From: Roseovarius gaetbuli
GTDB lineage: Bacteria > Pseudomonadota > Alphaproteobacteria > Rhodobacterales > Rhodobacteraceae
Direction: 5' to 3'
Assembly (NCBI RefSeq): GCF_900172365.1
Contig: NZ_FWFJ01000001.1
Coordinates: 62,001 to 126,000 of the forward strand
DNA: 64,000 nucleotides
Below the pieces are notes generated by a model. It was not told the DNA's origin and made no database searches. It saw nothing but the letters and a program-made list of their open reading frames with translations. A program made the translations under genes and the position numbers. Below, in pieces: positions 25,689-35,346 of the stretch. The stretch's first letter is position 1. Every line of letters starts with the position of its first letter.

Positions 25689-25836
25689 CGCGACGTTCTT
25701 TCCCTTGGTTGACCGCGAGACAGCACGCAGCGCCGGTGGGGTCAAGGGCTGCGCGGTCGCAGGGCGTAAAAACGGTGCAAAAAACCCGGTTTGGGCACTG
25801 GACGCGGGGCGCGGCCTTCGCTAGAGATTTGCCCGT

Positions 25837-25922
25837 GCCCAAGTGGCGGAATGGTAGACGCAGGGGATTCAAAATCCCCCGCTGGTAACAGCGTGCGAGT
25901 TCGAGTCTCGCCTTGGGCACCA
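25837..25922 (+). tRNA. tRNA-Leu (anticodon CAA)
   Basis: The acceptor halves GCCCAAG and CTTGGGC pair fully and are followed by A and an encoded CCA. The D-arm has the Leu-type GGCGGAATGGTAGACGC, the anticodon loop is TTCAAAA within a GGGGA/TCCCC stem, a long variable arm is present, and GTTCGAGTC forms the T-loop. Length is 86 nt. Confidence 0.95.
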
Positions 25923-26628
25923 CATTTCGCGAAAAAGTGATGATGACCCGCATTCGCCCTCTGCGAATCATGCCCTCATTCGGGCTTTCGCCGGGCTATT
26001 GTTTCCAAACGGCAAACGATTGCAGTCGAAATTAACGATTGGTTAGTAAATAGCGTAGCTGCCGTTAACGATGTGGCGGAAATGTGGCGCAACTTTGCCC
26101 AACATACGGGCGTTTCAATGCCTGAAACAATTACACGTTAAAGGTGTGCGTTAACCTTTTGATTACCTGAAAATCGATAAAAACCAGCCATATCAGCGGA
26201 AATTTGCCGCTATTTCAGGAAACAATAGCTGTTTTGCCATCATGTATCCTACCCCAAAAGACCTGGGATTACCTTGATTTAGGCCACCATTCTGACGCGT
26301 TTCGGACAAATTTCCCTTTGGAGTTCCTTTGCCATTGGGTAAAACAAAGTCAGCCCAACTGGGGGGCGATGTCTGTAGGTCGTGGGGGCGACCGCACAAT
26401 TTTACGCATCATTCGATGCGGCAAGAGGTGCGTTCGCGGAGTTATTGATAACAACGCATGAATGGCACGAGGTGTGGGTTGAATTCCCGTACCTGGCATT
26501 GTCGATCTTTGGCAATCTCCCTCTTGTATTTAGTTGTGCAGGTCGCCGTGCGCCAACACATCGTCGGCAATGGGAAAGTGATTTAACCGCCCGGTCACAC
26601 TTGGGTCCGCGCGTCATAGGAGAAGAAC
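25923..26628. other. Long AT-rich gap upstream of the RTX-Hint gene
   Basis: This 706-bp region is clearly richer in A+T than its surroundings and holds no convincing gene. A small hairpin (ATTCGC/GCGAAT, 25952-25968) follows the tRNA. Several TTAAC elements occur, including TTAA-N7-TTAG at 26032-26046, which resembles a CtrA half-matching site. GGAGAAG just before 26629 is the ribosome-binding site of the RTX gene, so the gap probably contains a long leader or complex promoter. Confidence 0.5.
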
Positions 26629-29600
26629 ATGCCGATTAATAAAGTGGAAGGCGACAACGCCGCGAATCCTATTGATCTTGGGTACACTGCCGATGCTGAA
26701 GGCGATCAAATCGACAACAATGACGCGGCAGATCTCTCCAATGACGACGTGGTCGACGGCTTTGGCGGCGACGACACGATTTCGTCCGAAGACGGCAATG
26801 ACACCGTCTATGCCGGCTCTGGCAACGACAGCGTTGACGGCGGCATCGGCAATGACGTGATTTTTGGCGACAGCAACAGCCCCGATGCGGGCGGGCGTGA
26901 AAGCTTTGAGTGGGATCTTGCACCCGATCCCAATGATGCGGCCCCGATCGAAAGCGGCGATCCGATCTCGGGTTTCACCCAGAACACCGGCACCGTCGAT
27001 GTAACCTTCTCTCAACTCGCGGCCACGGGCCCGAGCACCACCGACTTTGCGGCCAATCCGCAGACCGTCGATGGCATTGATACCGATGGCGCGCCCGCCG
27101 ATCCCAACAGCTCGCTCGCGACTGACCTTGGCAGCGAAGGCACATTCACCGATCTCAAGCTTGAGTTCTCGGAAGGCGTCGAGAATATTTCGTTCCGGAT
27201 CAATGACGTGGACGGTAATGAAAATATCCGGGTCTATGCGTTTGACGAATTCGACAACCTTGTCCCGGTCACCCTGACCGGCGGGGCCGCGATCCTGACC
27301 AACAGCGCGACACAAGTCGAAGGCACCGGCGCGAGCGCGACCCTGGGCGATGACAGCGCCGACAATTCGGTTCTGGTTGATATTGCGGGTCCGGCCGTGT
27401 CGCTGGTGATCCGCTATGAGGTCACCGGCCCGGATGCGGACGGCATCAACGTCACCGACGTTTATTTTGACGCGCCCGGCGGCGCCATCGACACCGGCGC
27501 GCCCGGCGATGACACCCTTTTGGGCGGTGACGGCGACGACAGCCTGTTTGGCGAAGAGGGCGACGATGTTCTCACCGGCGGCGCAGGCGCCGACTCGATC
27601 GAAGGCGGCGATGATCAGGACCTGATCATCGGCGGCACCGCAGGCGACGTGGCCGATGGCGGCAGCACCGGGGTGGACAATGACACGCTTGACCTGAGCG
27701 ACTCTGGCCCGCTTCGGGTTGCCGAGGAAGCCACCGATCCGGATGGCAATTCGACCTCTGGGCGGATTGAATTCCTTGACGGCGACGGCGCAGTGACCGG
27801 CAAAATGACCTTCCGCGAGATCGAGAACCTGATCTTGCCGGAGAACAACGCGCCGGTGACGGGTGATGATACCGCGACCACCGATGAGGATACCTCGGTC
27901 GATATCCCGGTTCTGGCCAATGACAGCGATCCCGATGGCGATCTGCTGACGGTGACCGATGCGACGGCGCCGAATGGCACGGTTGTGATCAACCCCGACA
28001 ACACCCTGACCTATACGCCCAACCCCGATTACAACGGGCCGGACGAGATCACCTATACGGTCGACGACGGCAATGGCGGCACGGCGACGGGCACTGTTGC
28101 GGTCACCGTGACCCCGGTCAACGACGCGCCGGTGGCGGGGGATGATGCGGTTCCGACCGACTTTGAGACCGCAATCGACATTCCCGTTCTGGGCAATGAC
28201 ACCGACGTGGATGGTGACACCCTGCGCGTCGATAGCGTTGGCCCGGCCAGCAATGGCACCACCGCGATCAACCCGGATGGCACCCTGGCCTATACGCCGG
28301 ACGCGGGCTTTAGCGGCACCGACACGTTCGATTATACCGTGACCGATGACAACGGCGGCACCGATACCGCCACCGTGACAGTTACAGTGGCCGATGCCCC
28401 GCCGCCGACACGCGACGGGATCGTTGACGGCACGGCGGGTGATGATCTGATCGACACCGCCTATGCGGGCGATCCGGATGGTGACTTTGTCGATGCGGGC
28501 GATGCCATTCTGCCCGGCGCGGCACCGGATGATGACAGCATTCGTGCTGGCGACGGCGATGACACGATCCTGGCGGGTCTTGGCGACGATCAGGTCGACG
28601 CAGGCGACGGCAGCGATAGCGTGTTCGGCGGTGTCGGCGATGACCTGATCGACACAAGCGCCCCGCTGAGCAGCGCACCGCTTCCCGATCTCGGCTTTCC
28701 GCCTGTGGTTCCGGTTGATGGCGACCCCGAGAACGACCGCGACTTTGTCTCGGGCGGCGATGGCAATGACACCATCACCACCGGCGACGATGCCGACACC
28801 ATCACAGGTGGTGCGGGCGACGACCTGATTGACGGCGGGATTGATGCCGATGTGATTGATGGTGACGATGGCAACGACACAATCGTCGGCAGCGAAGGCT
28901 CGGATACGATCCGCGCCGGCGAGGGCGATGACCTGGTCTATGGCGGGCTTGACCCAAGATTCCCGGACGAGCTTAACATCCCCGATGCCATCGATCCGGT
29001 GACCAACAACGGTCAGGACCTGATCTTTGGTGAGGACGGTAATGACACGATCTTTGGCCAGGATGATGATGACACCATCTTTGGTGGCAGCGGCGACGAT
29101 GTGATCGACGGCGGCATCGACGATGATGTGATCGATGGCAACGACGGCAACGACGACCTGTCTGGTGGCGACGGCGATGACTCGGTGCGCGGTCAGGCCG
29201 GGGCTGACACGCTTGACGGTGGCCTTGGCGATGACACGCTGGCCGGCGGCGCGGACGATGACATCCTGTCGGGTGGTGCTGGCGACGACTCGCTACGCGG
29301 TCAGGGCGGTAATGACACGCTTGACGGCGGCGAGGGCAGTGACGTGCTGGCCGGTGGCGCAGGCGACGACACCATTTTCGGCGGTGCCGGCGATGACGAC
29401 ATCCGTGGTCAGGGGGGCAACAACCTGATCGCAGGCGATGGCGGCGACGACATTATCGGTGGCGGCTTGGGTGACGACACGGTCACCGGCGGCGATGGCA
29501 ATGACCTAATCATCGGCCAGACCGGCGATGACCTTCTCAGCGGCGACGCAGGCGATGACACGATCGAAGGCGGCAATGGCGACGACACCATCTTGGGGGG

Positions 29601-30450
29601 CGAGGGCGCCGATCTTCTGCTGGGGCGCGCCGATTCGGATGTCTTCCGTGACGTCGGCGCAGGTGAAACGGTCGATGGTGGCACAGGCACCACCGCCGAC
29701 GGCGTGGATTTCGATACGCTTGATCTCACGGGCGCGGGAGCCTTCCGCGTGGTTGACGAGACCGTCGATCCCGACGGCGACTCGACCAGCGGCACGGTCG
29801 AGTTCCTTGACGGCGCCGGTGCTGTTACCGGTACGCTTCAGTTCCGCGAGATCGAGAACCTGATCCCCTGTTTCACCCCCGGCACGGTGATTGCGACGCC
29901 GCGTGGTGAAAAGCTTGTCGAAGAGTTGCAGGTTGGTGATCGCATCATCACCCGCGACAATGGCCTTCAGGAAATCCGCTGGATCGGGCATCGCGCGCTT
30001 GGCGGTCAGGAGTTGATCAAGTCACCGCACCTCAAGCCGGTTTTGATCCGGGCAGGGGCGCTTGGTCAGGGTCTTCCGGAACGTGACATGCTGGTAAGCC
30101 CGCAGCACCGCATCCTGCTCAACAACGAACGTGCGGCGCTTTACTTTGAAGAGCGCGAAGTTCTGGCGGCAGCAAAACACCTGACCGGTCTTGACGGTGT
30201 CGATACCGTGGAAAGCAGCGGAACGACCTATATTCACTTCATGTTCGATCAACACGAAGTGGTTCTGTCGAACGGTGCCTGGACCGAAAGCTTCCAGCCT
30301 GGTGAACAGGTTCTGGATGGCATGGGCAGCGCGCAGCGCGATGAAATCTACGACCTGTTCCCGGAACTGCGCGATGTCAAAGGCCTTGAGGCCTATCAGT
30401 CGGCGCGTCGCTCTCTCAAGCGGCACGAAGCACAGTTGTTGGTGAAGTAA
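26629..30450 (+). CDS. Large secreted RTX protein with cadherin-like domains and a C-terminal Hint domain
   Basis: The 1273-residue protein is very acidic, has no Sec signal and is probably exported by a type I system. In order: RTX-like repeats (about 40-80), a jelly-roll-like region (about 90-285), RTX repeats (290-345), a linker module (352-405), two cadherin-like/VCBS-type domains (about 405-590, each with the DxxVLxNDxDxDGD-type motif), a long block of GGxGxDxxx calcium-binding nonapeptides (600-1010), a second copy of the linker module (1029-1080), and a Hint domain from Cys1081 ([16 protein letters not shown]) to about 1245. The Hint nucleophile Cys follows Pro1080 directly, so self-cleavage at that bond is plausible. 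No catalytic domain is recognised. GGAGAAG precedes the ATG. Confidence 0.9.
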   Translation: MPINKVEGDNAANPIDLGYTADAEGDQIDNNDAADLSNDDVVDGFGGDDTISSEDGNDTVYAGSGNDSVDGGIGNDVIFGDSNSPDAGGRESFEWDLAPDPNDAAPIESGDPISGFTQNTGTVDVTFSQLAATGPSTTDFAANPQTVDGIDTDGAPADPNSSLATDLGSEGTFTDLKLEFSEGVENISFRINDVDGNENIRVYAFDEFDNLVPVTLTGGAAILTNSATQVEGTGASATLGDDSADNSVLVDIAGPAVSLVIRYEVTGPDADGINVTDVYFDAPGGAIDTGAPGDDTLLGGDGDDSLFGEEGDDVLTGGAGADSIEGGDDQDLIIGGTAGDVADGGSTGVDNDTLDLSDSGPLRVAEEATDPDGNSTSGRIEFLDGDGAVTGKMTFREIENLILPENNAPVTGDDTATTDEDTSVDIPVLANDSDPDGDLLTVTDATAPNGTVVINPDNTLTYTPNPDYNGPDEITYTVDDGNGGTATGTVAVTVTPVNDAPVAGDDAVPTDFETAIDIPVLGNDTDVDGDTLRVDSVGPASNGTTAINPDGTLAYTPDAGFSGTDTFDYTVTDDNGGTDTATVTVTVADAPPPTRDGIVDGTAGDDLIDTAYAGDPDGDFVDAGDAILPGAAPDDDSIRAGDGDDTILAGLGDDQVDAGDGSDSVFGGVGDDLIDTSAPLSSAPLPDLGFPPVVPVDGDPENDRDFVSGGDGNDTITTGDDADTITGGAGDDLIDGGIDADVIDGDDGNDTIVGSEGSDTIRAGEGDDLVYGGLDPRFPDELNIPDAIDPVTNNGQDLIFGEDGNDTIFGQDDDDTIFGGSGDDVIDGGIDDDVIDGNDGNDDLSGGDGDDSVRGQAGADTLDGGLGDDTLAGGADDDILSGGAGDDSLRGQGGNDTLDGGEGSDVLAGGAGDDTIFGGAGDDDIRGQGGNNLIAGDGGDDIIGGGLGDDTVTGGDGNDLIIGQTGDDLLSGDAGDDTIEGGNGDDTILGGEGADLLLGRADSDVFRDVGAGETVDGGTGTTADGVDFDTLDLTGAGAFRVVDETVDPDGDSTSGTVEFLDGAGAVTGTLQFREIENLIPCFTPGTVIATPRGEKLVEELQVGDRIITRDNGLQEIRWIGHRALGGQELIKSPHLKPVLIRAGALGQGLPERDMLVSPQHRILLNNERAALYFEEREVLAAAKHLTGLDGVDTVESSGTTYIHFMFDQHEVVLSNGAWTESFQPGEQVLDGMGSAQRDEIYDLFPELRDVKGLEAYQSARRSLKRHEAQLLVK

Positions 30451-30543
30451 GTCATCCGGTTTGCAGCCGGCCTGCCAATCCCCTTTGGGGGCGGGTTGGC
30501 CAGAAATCGGTTGCGGGGGCTGACCCGGTTTCAAACTCGTGAG

Positions 30544-30572
30544 CAATCCCGGTCATTGCTCGGGATTGTTTC
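30544..30572 (+). terminator. Terminator-like hairpin after the RTX-Hint gene
   Basis: CAATCCC and GGGATTG form a 7-bp stem followed by TTT. A second, overlapping stem, GAGCAAT with ATTGCTC, competes for the same bases. It lies between two converging genes. Confidence 0.5.
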
Positions 30573-30597
30573 CGTTTCGGCGATAATTAAATCGGAG

Positions 30598-31197
30598 TTA
30601 CCGCCGTCCGGCGCGCCAAGCGGCCCAGGCCTCGGGCGTGTCAAGATCCGTCGTGGCATGTGCATCGGGCAGGGTGATCTGCATCACCGGCTCTGATCGC
30701 AGGAGCGCGCGCGCGCCCTGATCGCCATTTAGACGTTTGAGCGCGGGAAATAGGCCAGCGGGAAAAATCACCGGATGACCGGCGGTACCATCGCTATTCG
30801 TAGCCCGGTAAATATTTTTGAAATCAAACGCCTGAAGCATGATCTTAAGGTCACTCACCTCAAGATCGGGCATGTCGGCCAGCACCACCATCACGCCTGT
30901 GGCGCGGCGAGACTCGGCCCATGCGGCGCCTGTTCGGATTGAGGCGGCGATGCCCTCGGCGGCCTCGGGCACCTCTTGCACGTGAAGCCGCTGATCGGTG
31001 ATCCCGGCAAGTGCCGCGCGCCGCTCCGGGCGATTGGGTGGCAGGGTCACAAGCACGTCACAGCGGCTTTGCAACGCCATCAATACCTGTCGGCGCAGCA
31101 ATGGCACCCCATCGACCAGTTCCAAAAGCTTGTCACGCGGCGCCATGCGCGAGGACTCACCGGCGGCGGGAATGAGCAACACGATATCGGTGGGCAT
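30598..31197 (-). CDS. MobA/MocA-like nucleotidyltransferase
   Basis: The 199-residue protein has the nucleotidyltransferase fold used by molybdenum cofactor cytidylyl- and guanylyltransferases: N-terminal LLIPAAGESSRMAPRDKLLELVDGVPLLRR (AAGxSxRM...K) and the metal-binding VVLADMPDL. MocA-type enzymes make the cytosine-dinucleotide cofactor used by xanthine-dehydrogenase-family enzymes, so it may serve the Mo hydroxylase encoded 21 kb away. It lies 18 bp behind an ABC permease gene on the same strand, and AAAGGA precedes its ATG. Confidence 0.82.
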   Translation of the reverse strand: MPTDIVLLIPAAGESSRMAPRDKLLELVDGVPLLRRQVLMALQSRCDVLVTLPPNRPERRAALAGITDQRLHVQEVPEAAEGIAASIRTGAAWAESRRATGVMVVLADMPDLEVSDLKIMLQAFDFKNIYRATNSDGTAGHPVIFPAGLFPALKRLNGDQGARALLRSEPVMQITLPDAHATTDLDTPEAWAAWRAGRR

Positions 31198-31215
31198 CTC
31201 ATGTCCTTTCGCGAC

Positions 31216-32022
31216 CTAGCGGATCAGGTTCATCCGGACCTTTAGTCCGCGGCGCGCCTCTTGCGGCAAATGCCGGTTGAGATAGCGGTTGATCAGGCCA
31301 AAAAAGGTAATCACCGCAAGCGTCAGGATGACGAAAAAGCCCGCGAGGATCGGGTAGGGCACGAAGGGGTTGAAGGTCTTGTCGGCGAAATACTTGGCGT
31401 AATAGAGCGCATCACCGCGCTGTTGCCAGACCGGAAAGCCGGAAAAGAACACCAGCGTGGTGGCGTGAAACAGAAAGATCGCCTCGTTGGTATAGGCAGG
31501 CCAGGCCAGCCGCAGCATGGTCGGCCAGATGATCCGGCGAAACCGCGCCATGCCGCTAAAGCCATAGGCATCGGCCGCCTCGACATCGCCCTTGGGGATC
31601 GAGCGCAGCGCGCCATAGAAAATCTCGCCGGAATAGGCGGCGGTGTTGAGAAACAGCACGATTAGAGCGCCCAGAAAGGCCGAGGTCAGCACGTTGAACA
31701 TCGGGCTGAGCGTCTTGAGCGAGAGGAACAGGAAATAGGCGAAAAAGAACTGGATAAACAACGGCGAGCCGCGGAATACGAAAATGAACCACTCGGAAGG
31801 TTTGCGCAAAAGCGGGTTGGGCGAGGCCTTGCCAAGCGCCACCGCGGTGGCCAGCACAAAGCCGGTCAAAAGCGCGAGCGCGCCGAAATAGACGTTCCAG
31901 ATCATCCCCGACCCGATCAGCGTCACCTGCTCGCAAAGCGTAAAATCCTCGCGCGGCAAGAGGCGCTCGCCGATGCCGATGCTGCGCAGGGCGTAGTCCT
32001 GAATGGTCTGCAAACAGCTCAT
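31216..32022 (-). CDS. Polar amino-acid/opine ABC transporter permease 2
   Basis: The 268-residue inner-membrane protein carries the HisM/ArtM-type permease domain with about five hydrophobic segments and the cytoplasmic EAA-like loop (GDVEAADAYGFSGMARFRRIIWPTML). Its start overlaps the stop of the first permease gene. It forms the translocation pore with that paralogue, and the operon also encodes the ATPase and binding protein. Confidence 0.9.
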   Translation of the reverse strand: MSCLQTIQDYALRSIGIGERLLPREDFTLCEQVTLIGSGMIWNVYFGALALLTGFVLATAVALGKASPNPLLRKPSEWFIFVFRGSPLFIQFFFAYFLFLSLKTLSPMFNVLTSAFLGALIVLFLNTAAYSGEIFYGALRSIPKGDVEAADAYGFSGMARFRRIIWPTMLRLAWPAYTNEAIFLFHATTLVFFSGFPVWQQRGDALYYAKYFADKTFNPFVPYPILAGFFVILTLAVITFFGLINRYLNRHLPQEARRGLKVRMNLIR

Positions 32023-32903
32023 GCTGCGGCCTTTCTCTGGGCTTCGCCGCCTGTGGTCGCCTGCCCATGGCTGAGCTTGATCATCAGCTTTTCAAGGAAC
32101 ACCTCGGAAACCCGTGTAAAGCCGAGATAAAACACCAGCAGCCCAAGGAAATACCACATCCGCCAGTCGCCATGCGGGTATTCGGTAAAGCGCGGATTGA
32201 CGGTTCCGCCAAGTTCGCGCGCCCAATAGACGATATCCTCGACCCCAAGCAGGAACAGCAGAGGCGTCGCCTTGATCAGCACCATCCAGAGGTTGCTAAG
32301 GCCGGGCAGGGCATAGACCCACATCTGCGGCACGAGAATGCGCCAAAAGCTTTGGCGCCGCGTCATGCCATAGGCCTCGGCGGTTTCCATCTGCGCGCGC
32401 GGCACTGCGCGCATGGCACCGAATAGAACATTGGCCGCAAAAGCGCCAAACACGATGGCAAAGGTCAGAACAGCAAGGAAAAAACCATAGGTTTCATGGA
32501 CCCATTGCGGCGCGCTTCCCAGCGGAAGCTTGGCCGCCTGACAGACCACGAAATCATTGCCTTGTCGGATCGGTTGGTCCCAGTCGGGACAGAGCACCTG
32601 ATGGCGCATCCATTCGAAACCCTGATCAAGGGCAATCACGAAAAACAGGAAAAACGCGATGTCGGGCACGCCGCGCACCACCGAAATATAGGATTTGCCA
32701 AACCAGCGGATCGGCAACAGATGCGAACGCGCGGCCATCGCCCCGCCAAAGCCAAAGGCAAGCGCCGCCGGCGCGGTAATTGCGAGCAATAACAGAACCG
32801 TCGCCACCGCATAATAAAGCTGCATGTGCTTGGTCGTCGTCAGATAACACGACAGCCAGTTCACCCCATCAAGGGCGGCCGGATCAGAGCAGAATGAAAA
32901 CAT
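32019..32903 (-). CDS. Polar amino-acid/opine ABC transporter permease 1
   Basis: The 294-residue inner-membrane protein is a HisQ/ArtQ-type permease; the EAA-like loop reads AQMETAEAYGMTRRQSFWRILVPQMW. An insert between the second and third hydrophobic segments (about residues 95-135, LCPDWDQPIRQGNDFVVCQ) adds a likely periplasmic loop with Cys residues. It is third in the operon, separated from the binding-protein gene by a strong hairpin. Confidence 0.9.
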   Translation of the reverse strand: MFSFCSDPAALDGVNWLSCYLTTTKHMQLYYAVATVLLLLAITAPAALAFGFGGAMAARSHLLPIRWFGKSYISVVRGVPDIAFFLFFVIALDQGFEWMRHQVLCPDWDQPIRQGNDFVVCQAAKLPLGSAPQWVHETYGFFLAVLTFAIVFGAFAANVLFGAMRAVPRAQMETAEAYGMTRRQSFWRILVPQMWVYALPGLSNLWMVLIKATPLLFLLGVEDIVYWARELGGTVNPRFTEYPHGDWRMWYFLGLLVFYLGFTRVSEVFLEKLMIKLSHGQATTGGEAQRKAAA

Positions 32904-32926
32904 TGCATCTGGCCTTATCGGGAAAG

Positions 32927-32949
32927 GGCGGGGCCGCCGTGGCCCCGCC
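32927..32949 (-). terminator. Intra-operon hairpin between ABC binding protein and permeases
   Basis: GGCGGGGCC and GGCCCCGCC make a perfect 9-bp GC stem with a 5-nt loop in the 57-bp gap. On the minus strand CTTTCCC follows. It probably reduces read-through so that binding protein exceeds permease. Confidence 0.6.
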
Positions 32950-32960
32950 GGAGGCGTTTA

Positions 32961-33674
32961 TCAGAACGTGACGCCGATTTCCCATTTGTCGATCAGGGCG
33001 TTCAGGCTGCCGTCGTCTTTCATCGACTGGATCGCGCCATCAAGCGTGGCTTTCAGCTCGGCGTCGCTTTCGCGCAGACCAAGACCGACACCGCCACCGA
33101 TAAGCTCCATCTGTTCGAGCAACTCAAGCGCGGCATCGTCATCGGCGATCGGCGCAAGGAAGGCGCGATCGGCCAGAACCGCGTCGGCCTCGCCATTTCG
33201 CACGGCCGCGACGGTTTCTTCGGGGGTGGCATATTCCACCAGGGTGGCGCCGCTTTCGGCCACGAAAGAGGCCTGGATCGTGCCGGTCTGGGCGGCGATC
33301 ACGCCGGTTTTCACGTCAACACCGGCCGAGGCCGCAAGATAGGCGGACGGATCGGGCAGGGTATAGTTTTGTGTGAAATCAATGACTTCGTCGCGCTCGT
33401 CGGTGATCGACATGCCCGCGATGATGACGTCATAGTTGCCCGACACGAGGTTGGGGATGATGCTATCCCAATCGTTGGTGACCCATTCGCAAGTCAGCGA
33501 GGCGCGCTTGCAAAGTTCATCGCCAAGCTCGCGCTCAAAGCCGTCAACCTCGCCTTTGTCATTGATGAAGTTATACGGAGGATAGGCGCCCTCGGTGCCA
33601 AGACGGACGGTATCGGCCATCGCGAAACCGGTGGTCAGCGCCAGAGCGGCGGTGGTCAGCATTAGTTTTTTCAT
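32961..33674 (-). CDS. Polar amino-acid ABC transporter substrate-binding protein
   Basis: The 237-residue protein has a Sec signal (MKKLMLTTAALALTTGFAMA) and the family 3 solute-binding fold: RLGTEGAYPPYNFINDKGEVDGFERELG at the N-terminus and DVIIAGMSITDERDEVIDFTQNY in the first lobe, typical of the lysine/arginine/ornithine/octopine group. It captures a polar amino acid or opine in the periplasm; the exact ligand cannot be read from sequence. ATG 33674 is chosen, since the longer frame adds a non-signal leader. Confidence 0.92.
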   Translation of the reverse strand: MKKLMLTTAALALTTGFAMADTVRLGTEGAYPPYNFINDKGEVDGFERELGDELCKRASLTCEWVTNDWDSIIPNLVSGNYDVIIAGMSITDERDEVIDFTQNYTLPDPSAYLAASAGVDVKTGVIAAQTGTIQASFVAESGATLVEYATPEETVAAVRNGEADAVLADRAFLAPIADDDAALELLEQMELIGGGVGLGLRESDAELKATLDGAIQSMKDDGSLNALIDKWEIGVTF

Positions 33675-33703
33675 GTGAGTTCTCCCTTGGTTGGTGTGTT
33701 GCC

Positions 33704-34480
33704 TCAACCCGGATTTGTCGAGCTGAGGAATTGTTGCAGGCGCTCGGATTTCGGAGCGCCGAAAAGCGTTTCAGGCGGGCCTTGTTCTTCGATCAGGCCT
33801 TGGTGCAGAAACACCACGTGGTCGCTGACATCAGCGGCCATTTTCATGTCATGGGTGACGATCATCATGGTGCGGCCTTCGTTGGCCAGATCGCGAATGA
33901 CGCGGATCACCTCTTGTTCAAGCTCGGGGTCAAGCGCACTTGTGGGTTCGTCAAACAACAGCGCCTCGGGCTCCATGCAGAGGGCGCGGGCAATCGCGGC
34001 GCGTTGTTGCTGGCCACCGGACAATTGCGCGGGAAAGACATCGCATTTGTCGCCGATCCCGACCTTGTCGAGATGCTTGCGCGCGGTCGCCTCGACCTGG
34101 GCGCGATCCCGGCCAAGAACGGTAATCGGGGCCTCCATCACGTTCTGCAGGATGGTCATATGCGCCCAGAGGTTGAACTGTTGAAACACCATCGAAAGAT
34201 TGGTGCGAATGCGCAAAACCTGCGCCGCATCGGCGGGGTGACGGCCAAGGCCTTCGCCGCGCCATGTCACCGGCTCGCCCTTGAACAGGATCTCGCCCTG
34301 CTGGCTGTCTTCCAGAAGGTTGGCACAGCGCAGGACCGTCGACTTGCCCGAGCCGGAAGAGCCGATAAGCGAGACCACATCGCCCTTGCGCGCGGTGATC
34401 GAGACGCCCTTGATCACCTCAAGCGCGCCATAGGCCTTGTGCAGGTTTCGGATTTCAAGGACCGGGGTCGCATCTGACAA
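33704..34480 (-). CDS. Polar amino-acid ABC transporter ATP-binding protein
   Basis: The product of about 258 residues has Walker A GSSGSGKST, Q-loop MVFQQFNLWAHMT, signature LSGGQQQR, Walker B ALLFDEPTSALDP and switch His in IVTHDMK, the HisP/GlnQ group. No in-frame ATG lies upstream of the core; TTG 34480 (CGGAA upstream) gives the expected N-terminus, while another TTG at 34549 would add 23 atypical residues. It is first in the transporter operon, 29 bp ahead of the binding-protein gene. Confidence 0.88.
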   Translation of the reverse strand: MSDATPVLEIRNLHKAYGALEVIKGVSITARKGDVVSLIGSSGSGKSTVLRCANLLEDSQQGEILFKGEPVTWRGEGLGRHPADAAQVLRIRTNLSMVFQQFNLWAHMTILQNVMEAPITVLGRDRAQVEATARKHLDKVGIGDKCDVFPAQLSGGQQQRAAIARALCMEPEALLFDEPTSALDPELEQEVIRVIRDLANEGRTMMIVTHDMKMAADVSDHVVFLHQGLIEEQGPPETLFGAPKSERLQQFLSSTNPG

Positions 34481-34596
34481 GGTAGGGTTCCGTTTCGCTT
34501 GGGTCTTATGTTCGTGTGTTAATAGGGCCGAAAAAATGCACCGATGCAACGTGCAAAACGGTTGATTTCACCGCTTGAGTGCCAGAATGACGGGGT

Positions 34597-35346
34597 TCAT
34601 GCACAATTTGGCGGCGGTGGAGGTGGGTTGGGTTGGCCAAGATAGGTCTCTGCGGCAATCCGGGTCACGCCGATTATCCCGAGGGTTGCGCGGTCGTCCT
34701 GCGATAGCCCGGAGATCGCCGATTGCAGCGCGGCAAAGATCGGCGCGCGGTCGCGTCCAAGCGCGGTGATGTAGGGCAGGGTCGGGGTTGGATCGCTGCG
34801 TGCCAGAACCCTGAGGGTGGCGGCAAAGGGATCATGGCGCTGCATCATCTTCCAGCTGAGCGCATCAAGTGCTGCGATGTCGGCGCGGTTTTCGGCCACG
34901 GCACGGGCAGACGCGCGATGTGCGCCGCTCTGCACGGGGTTGGAAAAGGTAAAGCCATGGGCGGCGGCATAGGTCTGGGGGGTGGCCCAGCCCGATTGCG
35001 ACAGCGCCTCGTTATAGGCAAAGCGCGCCTCGCCAAAGTCGCGCGGCCCGGCGCGCGGATCATCGGCGCGGGCGACAAACACGGAATAATACTGCCCCGG
35101 CGGGCAATCGGGCAGATCAAGCACCGGCGTGCCGACAAGCGTCACCTTGCCATGCAGGCGCGCGCGATAGGGATAGCCACAGGTCTGCGACACGATAAGG
35201 TCGGGGCTTTGCCAGTGATCCCAGGGATCGCCGCCGCGGGTCAGTTGATCCGGGCCATAGCCCAGATGCGTGCGCACCGCTTGCCAGAGCCGGTCATTGG
35301 CCGCGACCGTCTCGGGGCGGTCATACATCGGCAGGCTTGCGATCAT
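34597..35346 (-). CDS. PhnD-like phosphate/phosphonate-binding protein without signal peptide
   Basis: The 249-residue product resembles the phosphonate-binding (PF12974) family: IASLPMYDRPE at the start, SQTCGYPYRARL near residue 53, and GAHRASARAVAENRADIAALDALSW near 140. Family receptors normally carry a signal sequence, but this one starts directly at the first strand, so it should be cytosolic. No permease or ATPase accompanies it. Its ATG overlaps the stop of a TerB-like gene, implying co-translation. The C-terminus is a Pro-rich tail (PNPPPPPPNCA). Confidence 0.75.
   Translation of the reverse strand: MIASLPMYDRPETVAANDRLWQAVRTHLGYGPDQLTRGGDPWDHWQSPDLIVSQTCGYPYRARLHGKVTLVGTPVLDLPDCPPGQYYSVFVARADDPRAGPRDFGEARFAYNEALSQSGWATPQTYAAAHGFTFSNPVQSGAHRASARAVAENRADIAALDALSWKMMQRHDPFAATLRVLARSDPTPTLPYITALGRDRAPIFAALQSAISGLSQDDRATLGIIGVTRIAAETYLGQPNPPPPPPNCA

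Noticed and set aside
25837-26628. tRNA-Leu with the adjacent AT-rich region as an integration site of a mobile island
   Set aside because: No integrase and no duplicated tRNA 3' end were found in the window.
26204-26639. Small open frames in the AT-rich gap upstream of the RTX gene
   Set aside because: No ribosome-binding sites of quality, overlapping frames on both strands and no domain.
26760-29600. Dense short tandem repeats as a possible CRISPR or minisatellite
   Set aside because: They are degenerate codons of Gly/Asp-rich RTX nonapeptides within one intact frame, without identical repeats or spacers.
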